64,000 nt of DNA from Fragilaria crotonensis (lineage: Eukaryota > Bacillariophyta > Fragilariophyceae > Fragilariales > Fragilariaceae). A program made the position numbers and the translations under genes. Under the pieces are notes generated by a model. That model ran no database searches, was not told the DNA's origin, and worked only from the letters and a program-made list of their open reading frames with translations. Positions 55,767-64,000 of this stretch are shown in pieces (the first letter of the stretch is position 1; the number at the start of each line of letters is the position of its first letter). Location: NCBI GenBank assembly GCA_022925895.1, contig JAKSYS010000276.1, forward strand, positions 1 to 64,000, read 5' to 3'.

Positions 55767-57315
55767 ATGTGCACGGCGAAAATGAACTCAAACAACAGCG
55801 ATGAAACAACAACGGCCATGGCAAAGAAAAAGAAAGCAGCTCCCAAAAAGTTGGCTGCCAAATTCAAGAAGGCGCCTGGTGCGCCAAGGTAAGTGAAATC
55901 ATGTGTTCCTATTGCTTTTCCTCCTACTTCATCATCATCATCCTCCACACTTTGTAACATGGACTAAAAACGGCATCGCGTACCAGGCGTTTCAAATCGG
56001 CTTTTATCTTCTTCTCGACTGAGAAGCATAAGGAGATCAGGTCCGACATGGGTGATAAGGGCAACAAAGAGAAGGTGAGTTTTGGTTTCCGATTGTCCAA
56101 TGTCGCCGACGGCGATTGATTTTGTTTCTTTATATCCTTTCTCATTCTTTCATTTTTCCAGACCACAAATGTTGCCAAAATGGTGTCGGAGGCATGGAAG
56201 AATCTCTCGCCAGAGGAGCGAGATGTTTGGGACGAGAAAGCCCGTCTTGACAAGGAGCGATACGACTTGGAGAAGAGCCTGTACGACGGACCTTGGAAAG
56301 TCCCAGCAATCAAGTCTAGCAAAGATCCAAATGCTCCCAAACGTCCCATGTCCGCCTTTCTCGCATACTCCAACAGCAAAAGGTCGGCAGTCAAGCGAGA
56401 GAACCCAGGCCTCACCAATGCTGAAGTGTCTCGCGTGCTAGCGTCGTTGTGGAGGAATGCCGACGAGCAAGAAAAGAAGCGCTTCATTGACGAAGAATTT
56501 GCCCTTCGACAAAAGTACAAGTCGAGCATAGCAGACTGGAGGGCCACGGAAGAAAAGGAGAAGGATATTCAGCGAAGAACGCGAGAGGAATTGACACTGC
56601 GCACAATGGAAGCTCACAAGCGTCACCTCGAGGACGACAACCGCGGAGAGGCCATGTATAGACAATTTGATAATTCCCAATCCACCCTTCCACTACTTCA
56701 GATGGCCCCACATCATTTTGCATCGCTAAATGACGGAAGAGATCGAGGAGACTTCGGACGAGCCTCTTTCCCTGAGCATTATCGCGATGACGGTATTGAG
56801 AATTCTCTTTCGATGGATCATCATCACAGTCAGCAGCTGCAGCAACCGATGCCGCCTATGCATCAACCTATGCATCAGATGATGGGTTCATCGTACGGAG
56901 CGTATGGCAACGATCATTCCATGTCGGCCAGAGTTGACACATCAGCCTTCAACTCTGCGCAATCTCTTTACGGTAAGTCCTATGTATCGACATCGTCGAG
57001 TCCTACAAAAATGTTCATGCCCCGGTCGCAAATGCATCACTCTGTGAAATACTCAAGTTATCTCACTCAGTTCCAATGGCACAAGAAGATCATCAACAAG
57101 CGCTCATGTCAAATCTGCAGCACCAACCTCAGTGGGGGCAAAGCGGAGCACTTAACTCTCGCAATGCGGCCTTGCTGAACGCGCTTGCAGCTCAGAATCT
57201 AGGGGGAGGACAGCGATTTGCCCAAGGTCGGTTTTCTGAAGAGTACCAACAGCAGCAAGGGCAGCATGGTGACGGCGATTTCAACAACCTCTTTGACCCG
57301 CCAGGGGGCTACTAG
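55767..57315 (+). CDS. Double HMG-box DNA-binding protein
   Basis: Exons 55767-55888, 55987-56074, 56162-56972 and 57071-57315; all introns GT-AG (87-98 nt), total 421 residues. A Lys/Ala-rich N terminus (AKKKKAAPKKLAAKFKK) precedes box A (RRFKSAFIFFSTEKHKEI ... MVSEAWKNLSPEERDVW) and box B (DPNAPKRPMSAFLAYSNSKR ... LASLWRNADEQEKKRFI). The C-terminal ~220 residues are low complexity, rich in His, Met, Gln. HMG-box proteins bend DNA, with little sequence preference for this type. Nuclear protein, probably chromatin architectural or a transcription cofactor. Confidence 0.9.
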
Positions 57316-57398
57316 ATTCCATAGATGTTGGTGTTATTTGAAGTTCATCTATATATGCTATGACTCTCATCAAGCCTTTTTTAGACCAGGTTAATTTG

Positions 57399-58481
57399 CT
57401 AAGGTGGCATTCGCAAGGCACCATCAAGTCGAATGACCTCACCGTTTAGCATAGGATTCAACAGAATAGCTTGGACTAGGTTAGCGTATTCGTCTGGGCG
57501 CCCAAGTCGGGAGGGGAGTGGCACCGTTTTTCCCAACTCTTGCTTGACTTGGTCGGGCAAGTTTTCCAACAAGGGCGTTTCGAACAAACCTGGAGCCTAC
57601 TTGGTTGATCGCAATGGGTTAGCTCCATAAGAATCAGGTTTGAACGTATTGGATCAATCGGTAACAATTTGCCGTAGTTACGAAAGTGCATGCAAACACT
57701 TACAATCGCCATGACACGAATGCCGAACGATGATAGGTCTCTTGCCATTGGCAATGTCATGCCCACCAATGCTGCCTTGCTTGCGGCATACGCTACTTGA
57801 CCCCGTTGTCCATCCATGGCAGCGATGGACGCTGTGTTGATGATACAGCCCCTCAGCCCGTCGCAATCAGCTTCTCGAGATGCCATGCGCTGCGCCGCAA
57901 GTCTTGCCACATTGAAAGTTCCTACAGTATTGATCGTCAAAGTCTTTGTGAATTCGTGCAGTGAATGTGGTATCAGCTGACCTGCAGTGTCTGGGTCTCT
58001 GCTCTTGGACAAGGTCTTTCTGGCCATTCCAATTCCTGCGCAGTTGATGACTGCATTGACTGCAACAAATTCGAGATGGGCTTTGAATGAGTTCATTTGC
58101 GCACGGGCTCTCACGGAATGCAACAACAATTTAGGGCTCTAGTACATGGTACAGAACCAGGCACAAACGTTTAATGTGGAGTACATTGTACATGTATGCA
58201 TACGCACCTGGTTCTCCATAGAGCTCTTCGACTACGTCCAATGCCTTATTCACTTGATCCTCATTCGTAACATCAGTCCCGACAAAGGAAACAACAGGTG
58301 AACGTAGACTGGTATCGACACTTCTCAACATCCCTTCTAGTTGGAGGAATCGTTCATACTGATGAGGAAGATCAACGACTACTACACGGGCTCCAGCTCT
58401 GACCAGTGTCGATGCAGTTGCCGACCCCAGCCCAGAGGCGCCACCTGTGACCAGACCAACAATGTGAGACAGCGGTGACAT
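57399..58481 (-). CDS. Short-chain dehydrogenase, HSD17B10 / 3-hydroxyacyl-CoA dehydrogenase type 2
   Basis: Exons 58208-58481, 57704-58059 and 57399-57596; introns 148 and 107 nt, 275 residues. The Rossmann TGGASGLG nucleotide site is at residues ~14-21, then NCAGIG, the Ser of [11 protein letters not shown] and the YAASK catalytic Tyr-Lys pair. The end [35 protein letters not shown] and [13 protein letters not shown] is nearly diagnostic of type-2 3-hydroxyacyl-CoA dehydrogenase, which oxidises short-chain 3-hydroxyacyl-CoA in isoleucine and fatty-acid breakdown. In animals the protein is also the MRPP2 subunit of mitochondrial RNase P; whether this holds here is unknown. No clear targeting leader. 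Confidence 0.9.
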
Positions 58482-58945
58482 GATCAAAGAACAAGTGGGA
58501 TCTTGCGTGTGCTTGCATTCTGTTCTGCAGCAGAGTCGAGTCTCGAGTCCCGATTACTCGTGACTCGTGATGCCAGATACGACAGTATGTTGTACTCCGA
58601 GCACGAGGTAAGCATATGCTGTGGTGCTCGTGCTGTAGAACGACGTACTGTGCGACTCCAGACTCCAGTGCTCCAGTACTCGAAGTATCAGTAGCAGACC
58701 CAGTAATCTGCGTTCTCTGTGAATAAGTTAGTGCTGTGTTTGTTTGGCTGTCCCTCGGCCGAGTTCGTTTCGCAGTTCGCAGGGTCTGGCGTATGTCCGG
58801 CCTTTCCCTGATCTCTTCGGACACGCCAATCGCATCCATCATCAGAGTGTGACTGCTTGTCGGCCCCTTTCTCCCCGACGACATCGCAGCACATTCTGAT
58901 TGGGATAGTAGTTAGCGCATTATATCAGGGCATTATTTGCTTTCT
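58482..58945. other. Divergent promoter region (SDR / YceD-like)
   Basis: Short shared upstream region. CTCCAGTACTCG strings near 58665-58685. No motif I can name. Confidence 0.45.
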
Positions 58946-59773
58946 ATGACAATGGCGCTCTCGCATACTACCTACATAATCGCATTGACTGTGATACCAT
59001 TCCTCGTTCTCTTGCCTTGGATCAGTTGTTCGGTTGCATTTGTCGTCCCATTTCGATCGCGACAAGGTACAGGAATAGTTCTTTCTGCTGCAAAAGGTGG
59101 TCGAATTGAACGACCGGCAAACGAATTCAGTCGATCGTACCGCGTCGAAGGAATTCTGAGTGGTGGTCAACGGCAGAGGGATTACAGTGTGAAAGTTGAA
59201 GCAACAGATGATGAACTAGCAAAACTTGCGAATCGATTTGATGTGAATCGAATATATCAACTGGAAGCTGATGTTGCGATACGACGAGAGCGTCTCTCCA
59301 CGTCATCTGCCTATCCAGGAGTCGAAGTCGAAGGGGTGGTTACGGCGCGCGTCGATCAAGTGTGTGTGCGGACGGGAGAAATATTTGATGTGGATGTCCA
59401 GTTTCCACTATTCGCCGTCGTGAGACCAATTGCTTCCTTGGGAGCACCCAAATTTGTAGAGGAAGACGTCCCGGACGCAGTCCTGGAGTATGCTAAGGAA
59501 CAGAGAAACGGCAACAACAACAAGAATGCCAAGAAGAAGAGAGATCGCCCAAAGTCACAGTCACACAATTTAAATGAGATGGACATGGGAGAGCTGCAGA
59601 AATTGCTTCAGGATTTTGACGTTGAAGATGATGTCATTGAAGACGAGGCAATCTATTCCATGGATGGTATGTTGGATCTCGGCGAGCTGGTATCGCAGCT
59701 CTTTTGGCTCAAATTGGATCCCTACCCAAAGAAGCCGGGATCTAATCCTGTGTGGACCTCAATAACTGGTTAA
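58946..59773 (+). CDS. YceD/DUF177-domain plastid protein
   Basis: 275 residues from ATG 58946. The leader is a hydrophobic signal (IIALTVIPFLVLLPWISC) then SVAFVVPFRSR, a Phe-type plastid import site. The DUF177 fold is recognised by YRVEGIL, VTARVDQVCVRTGEIFDV and the C-terminal LDLGELVSQLFWLKLDPYPK signature. Bacterial YceD and its plant plastid relatives are needed for accumulation of 23S rRNA. A Lys/Asn-rich insert (KNAKKKRDRPK) lies before the C-terminal part. Expected role: plastid large-subunit rRNA maturation. Confidence 0.85.
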   Translation: MTMALSHTTYIIALTVIPFLVLLPWISCSVAFVVPFRSRQGTGIVLSAAKGGRIERPANEFSRSYRVEGILSGGQRQRDYSVKVEATDDELAKLANRFDVNRIYQLEADVAIRRERLSTSSAYPGVEVEGVVTARVDQVCVRTGEIFDVDVQFPLFAVVRPIASLGAPKFVEEDVPDAVLEYAKEQRNGNNNKNAKKKRDRPKSQSHNLNEMDMGELQKLLQDFDVEDDVIEDEAIYSMDGMLDLGELVSQLFWLKLDPYPKKPGSNPVWTSITG

Positions 59774-60049
59774 TGGTAGTGCCAATTACTTGGAGTGTTT
59801 TGTATTGAGGAGGCTACATGTATTGACCGAGAGCGACTGTCGATTGCAGTGAGTGTGATCGTAACACGGGACGCGAAAATTATCTGAGGAACAGGAAAAA
59901 TTCATTCACTGTAGTAGATTGACTTAACTCTATTGGAGTACTCCGTACAAAACTGTTCCAAGTCGAATGGAATGAAGAATTACGATGGTTGGAAAGATTA
60001 TCGGTAGCTCTATCAATGATTAGCGAGGTGCAAGTACTCTCCAGATTTA

Positions 60050-61062
60050 CTAAAAGGTAAACCAGTCATTATCTGTGAATCCCAGAGCCTCCAGATTCGG
60101 GTAACACGCAAACTTGATCATGGGTGGTGGCCCACACATGAATATTTGTATTTTCTTGGATGCGTCCGGGGTGTACAGGTACTTGGCAATCATCTCCTTG
60201 GAAATGAATCCCGTGCTGTACGCCCAATCCTTGGGAGGATTGTCCAAAGTATAGTGAAGTTGGAATCGATCTGGATACTTTTTCGCAATGGCTTCCAACT
60301 CGGGGCGCACTAGAATGTCGTCTTCGGCTAAGTTATCCACATGGTTGCAGGAAGTTGTTGGCAGCACGGCGGTCAGTTGATGACAGTTTCAAAAACGAGA
60401 TGACAGCATGACACTCAAGTTCTGCAAAGTATAAACTTACTCTGATTGGCATAAATCATCTTGACACAGGTCTTATCATTTGGATCTCTAAAGATCGCGT
60501 CGAGCACCTGCAACATGGGTGTGATTCCAGTCCCACCGGCAATCATTCCAATGTGGGTTGCCTTTCGTGTTTCGAGTGGCTTCTTTACAACCTTGACTGT
60601 AAAACTTCCTTTTCCTAACCAAGTTAGGTGCCCCTTCGGACCCTTCATATCGAGAGTATCTCCGATCTTGAGTGTATCAAGGTATTGACTGAGCTTTCCA
60701 CCTTCTGGGAACTTGGGGTGAACTCCGGCCTTGTACACTTTGATGACGAACGAGACAGTTCCAAGCGTTTCATCCCCCGTAACTGGTGTGTATGAGCGCT
60801 GCACCGACTTGCCATCGGAATCTTTGAACATGAGAGTCATGTGCTGACCAATGGGCAAACCAAGCTTGTGATTCTCGGAGGGGAGTGCAAAGGTGAATCG
60901 CCGTGTGTCATGCGAAATGATTTTCTTGTCGATCAATGGATACTTCTGGAAATCTGGCGTCAGGGCGATTGGATGTTTTTCTCTCGTCAAGACCACATAT
61001 GCGATCACAGCAAGAACAAGAATAATGGCAGCAACCGCCAGAGGAAGAGTGAGGTCGTCCAT
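60050..61062 (-). CDS. NADH-cytochrome b5 reductase
   Basis: Exons 60441-61062 and 60050-60327, intron 113 nt, 299 residues. A single N-terminal membrane anchor (LAVAAIILVLAVIAYVVL) precedes the FAD domain with the RSYTP flavin site and a LPIGQHM loop, and the NADH domain with GGTGITPM and CGPPPM. The splice gives Tyr-Ala-Asn-Gln-Thr-Glu-Asp-Asp-Ile-Leu, the expected conserved joint. The enzyme passes electrons from NADH to cytochrome b5 for fatty-acid desaturation and sterol synthesis at the ER. I chose ATG 61062; an in-frame ATG about 45 codons upstream would add a second hydrophobic stretch, and cannot be excluded. Confidence 0.92.
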
Positions 61063-61690
61063 GCTTTTGTTGGTTTCGCAGTTCGTTCGGATTGGATTGG
61101 ATTGTGATGCGGAGTCCAATTCGTGTATGCAGTATGCAAACACAAGAGTATGGAGAATGGAGACTATGGACTCAAATGCGAACTTCATGCATAAATATAT
61201 ATATTTGTACTTCGAGTAGGAGGACGTAACAATGTCAGTACTGCAATAGACAGTAGATTGTACAGTAGGTGCGCCGAAATGAATTGTTGTATCATACTCC
61301 GTGTACATCTATATGTAGGACGTGTACGAGGAAGCGCTTGCTTATGATACCTGGTTGAGGAGAATACTACTCTACTAGCTAGTACTCAGCTATAGATACC
61401 AGTGGTAACATGGAAATATAGACGCGCCAAGATGGGAACGGTACAACAGCGACTGTTAGTTACTGTCCCTGGAGCCGAATCCCGAAGTGAATTCAATACG
61501 ACGCACCGTCAATACAACGAGGCTATAGGAAGTTAGCCTTCTATTTTAGGGGGTTACAAGTGCCCGCCTTGCATTTCTCCATTCCCAGCGAGCACAGGCG
61601 ACCCTGTGCCACGTCGTACAATGTAGTTGTGTTCTATGTCATAAATCCTCGTCTTCCCGTTGTATGAGCACTATCAAAGCATGAGTGTAC
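61063..61690. other. Intergenic
   Basis: Upstream region of the cytochrome b5 reductase gene. A TATATATATATTTG stretch lies at 61197-61209 and a GTAC/ACTAGTACT patch at about 61360-61400. No gene. Confidence 0.5.
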
Positions 61691-62350
61691 CTACCGTAGG
61701 AAGAACAAGCCCGTGTGTCTTGCTACTCCACCTTGACTTTGATGCCGGTGACCACCTCGCGAAACTTCGTCTCCGCGACGGCATCTTCTCTGGTGGCGGA
61801 GCGACAGTACCCTCAATAACTGTAGCTTGATACTGTACCATCTTGGCATCTCGAATCCCAATGTACAAAACTCGCTCCCGACGTACTTACACCTATTGAA
61901 CAACCTTGCTGCTAATGTATCAAGTAAAAAGTCATACATACAAATGGTGGTAGTACAACCCCGCCCCCTTAGGAATTGTTTCCTTTCCTGTAACTTAGCC
62001 ATGACACGATGCCAAACCGAACCTGTCGGAAAGGAGAACTCAACCGAATTGTCTGGCAGGTCACGAAGATATTTGCGTGCCTGGCATGTTAGCAATCCCT
62101 GTCGTTCACGTACAATGTTCGTCATTCCTAATTCTCTCTGAACAGGTGGCGAAACCTCCCGATCTGCCGGCATCACTTCCCGGCTCGAAATGCTCTGCAC
62201 CGCTGGCAAAGCCTCCAATTGTGCGTGTATAACTTCGCGGCTCGAAACGCATTGCAAAGTACAATCGTCTGCCTCGATATCGCCATTGATGCTATTGCAA
62301 GCGAGATTGCAGCCCACCGTTGTAGATGTATCCTTTGAAGCAATGACCAT
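61691..62350 (-). CDS. Hypothetical protein, weak
   Basis: A frame of about 220 codons below the ATG at 62350 (open further to 62596 without ATG). It contains an internal near-repeat (SSREVIHAQLEALPAV and SSREVMPADREVSPPV) and a stretch FPTGSVWHRVMAKLQERKQF that looks coding. No family recognised, no introns seen, and the last 60 codons look random. It may be a gene remnant. Confidence 0.3.
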   Translation of the reverse strand: MVIASKDTSTTVGCNLACNSINGDIEADDCTLQCVSSREVIHAQLEALPAVQSISSREVMPADREVSPPVQRELGMTNIVRERQGLLTCQARKYLRDLPDNSVEFSFPTGSVWHRVMAKLQERKQFLRGRGCTTTICMYDFLLDTLAARLFNRCKYVGSEFCTLGFEMPRWYSIKLQLLRVLSLRHQRRCRRGDEVSRGGHRHQSQGGVARHTGLFFLR

Positions 62351-63147
62351 GGTAGGATGATGAAGCTCTGCCTTGTCATTTATCAAAATATTGACTTTCA
62401 GGAGGTTGCTGGCAATAGCAAACGAACAAACGTATGTGTACTCGAGTAGGAACATTTGTGTTGCCAGATCTGGCAAACTTGGTCGGCTGAGCCAAACGCG
62501 CCGCGTTTGCCCGTAGGATGGATAGCGTCGCTCGCATGAAGAAATTCCACACTCGATACGTGCACAACAATGACGGCACCTTGAGTCAAATGACAACGAT
62601 TCAACTCCACCTTCAAATATCAGCTATGCATATGATTATGGTCGAGGGGTCGAAGGTATATGCATATCGCTTGAGAACAAGACATACATCGGAGCACGAT
62701 CCAAAGTGAATGGAGTAACCGTCATTTACCGGAATGTAATTGACACGAGGCATCAAACGTCACGATTTCGAATGACTTTTTGAGGCGGGATCGAGAATCA
62801 ATATTGGAGAGACGAGCAGATTCTACATGCATCAATCTGCGAGTGCATGGTTAAATATTTGGAATAGAAACTAGAAACGCTCGTCGCTTATTCTCTGCCA
62901 TCCGGGCTTATGACTTTTCAATGGTCATTGATATGTCTTCGGCACTGCCCTGATGATCCCGGATGTCTATTCTCTTCGTTTGGGTTGTATAATCGCATGC
63001 GGTCACGAGAGTATTCCGATTGGATTTGCCAGTAAAAGTTCGTCAATGACCCCTGGAATGGCAATCCGGAACCCCCGTGCTACAAAATTCTGATCGCGGA
63101 TAATCCGCTGTGTCACAATACTTGCTGCTAGTCGTAACAATCAAGCC
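62351..63147. other. Intergenic
   Basis: No gene recognised. Forms the upstream region of the M6 peptidase gene on the plus strand. Confidence 0.45.
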
Positions 63148-64000
63148 ATGAAGTTGTTTCGGCTCATTGCCGCCGTCTTGGCCGTAGTTTCAATAGCAAT
63201 CGCAGCTCCTGCTAACCCCGAGCCTAGCGTTTACTACCAACCAGATGGTACCGCGACTCCTCTCGTCTACTTGAAGGGAAACCAATTCTACAACTGGCTT
63301 TGCGATGACAAGGGGTACACCGTTATCAAAGATGAACATGGATGGTACAACTACGCAATGAAGACAGACGACGGCGACATCGTGTCGTCAGGGGTCAAGA
63401 TTGGGTCCAAGAATCCCAAAAAGCTTGGAATTGTACCTGGATTGATGCACGACGAACACAAGCGCCCTATGAACGGCTTGGTCCAAGGAGCGGAATCCAC
63501 GACGGAGCGACGGTCTTTGCTCCAAGTCCCCGAAAACGCCTTGTGCGGTTACGCTGGTTCCAAGAACGACCCTTGCAGACTCAGAGGCATTGTTTTCTTA
63601 GTCCAGTTTAGTGACCATCGCAATCGTACTCTTCCCTCTCAGCAGGAGTATGACATGCTGTTCAACAACAACGGCCCTGATAAAGTGGCCGCACCAACCG
63701 GGTCTGTTTCTGATGTGTATTTCGAGAACTCCTACCAGACCTTTATAATACAATCCTACGTCACTCCGTGGCTCAAAGTTAGCCGCACTGAAGCGCAAAC
63801 GGTTGACGGAAACCTTGGCCTTAACATGGAAGGAACCAGGCAGACTTGGAATGAAGCCATGGCCATGTTCGACAACATGGGAGTTGTCGATTTGAACACG
63901 TTTGATAAGGACAAGGATGGAAACTTTGATTGTGTTGTCATTCTTCATTCCGGCGTCCCAGCCGAAACCGGTGGCATCGACTGCGAGAGTGGAAAGGACA
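63148..64000 (+). CDS. M6-type (immune inhibitor A-like) metallopeptidase, N-terminal part, runs off the window
   Basis: ATG 63148 opens a frame with no stop to 64000, 284 codons. A signal peptide (FRLIAAVLAVVSIAIAAPA) is followed by VYLKGNQFYNWLCDDKGYTV, the propeptide-like pattern of M6 peptidases, a Cys pair, then RGIVFLVQFSDHRN and VSDVYFENSYQTFII, both typical of the M6-family catalytic domain start. FDKDKDGNFD is a calcium-type loop. The zinc-binding HExxH site is expected just beyond the window edge and is not visible. Likely a secreted protease. Confidence 0.82.
   Translation, partial: MKLFRLIAAVLAVVSIAIAAPANPEPSVYYQPDGTATPLVYLKGNQFYNWLCDDKGYTVIKDEHGWYNYAMKTDDGDIVSSGVKIGSKNPKKLGIVPGLMHDEHKRPMNGLVQGAESTTERRSLLQVPENALCGYAGSKNDPCRLRGIVFLVQFSDHRNRTLPSQQEYDMLFNNNGPDKVAAPTGSVSDVYFENSYQTFIIQSYVTPWLKVSRTEAQTVDGNLGLNMEGTRQTWNEAMAMFDNMGVVDLNTFDKDKDGNFDCVVILHSGVPAETGGIDCESGKD

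Overview
The window looks like nuclear DNA from a diatom, or at least a photosynthetic stramenopile; a pennate diatom is my best guess. The evidence is: short GT-AG introns (mostly 65-150 nt), several proteins with a signal peptide followed by an aromatic-residue cleavage site of the ASAFAP type used for secondary plastids, a CYP97-type carotenoid hydroxylase, EF-hand MscS channels, WW/FYVE fusions, and a Ty1/copia element. Species cannot be read from the sequence alone.

Layout. 1-2.6 kb: a histone H4 copy broken only by small deletions, then degenerate tandem repeats. 2.6-8.7 kb: one Ty1/copia LTR retrotransposon on the minus strand with both LTRs and a target-site duplication, broken in its coding part. 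8.7-9.4 kb: a repeat block. 9.7-14.9 kb: a six-exon gene that reads as a RecQ-family helicase fused to a eukaryotic RNA-dependent RNA polymerase; this is the most striking item. 15.5-31.8 kb: CPBP protease with EF-hand, a 7TM receptor, a Uup-like ABC-F protein, a MIOS/GATOR2 subunit and a large MscS channel. 32.3-37.9 kb: a segmental duplication of about 1.2 kb carrying a SUI1-domain gene, flanking a TOM1-like 7TM gene, plus a plastid-type zinc-ribbon/RRM gene. 39.3-52.6 kb: MFS carrier, giant WW-WW-FYVE-armadillo protein, cytochrome P450, secreted tandem SET protein. 52.6-55.7 kb: a gene desert. 55.8-64 kb: double HMG-box protein, SDR (HSD17B10 type), YceD-like plastid protein, NADH-cytochrome b5 reductase, an uncertain ORF, and the N-terminal part of an M6-type metallopeptidase that runs off the window.

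How the genes relate. There are no operons. About seven products carry plastid-type leaders (CPBP protease, ABC-F, SUI1 copy 2, RRM protein, MFS, P450, YceD), and four of these look tied to plastid translation or rRNA (ABC-F, SUI1, RRM, YceD). The helicase-RdRP fusion belongs to small-RNA or dsRNA biology and sits beside a retrotransposon. MIOS and the FYVE protein belong to endomembrane/TORC1 signalling.

A caveat for any user: at least four otherwise well-conserved genes change reading frame by exactly one base with no convincing intron, and the H4 copy carries only 1-2 base deletions. That pattern suggests residual indel errors in the assembly as much as real gene decay.
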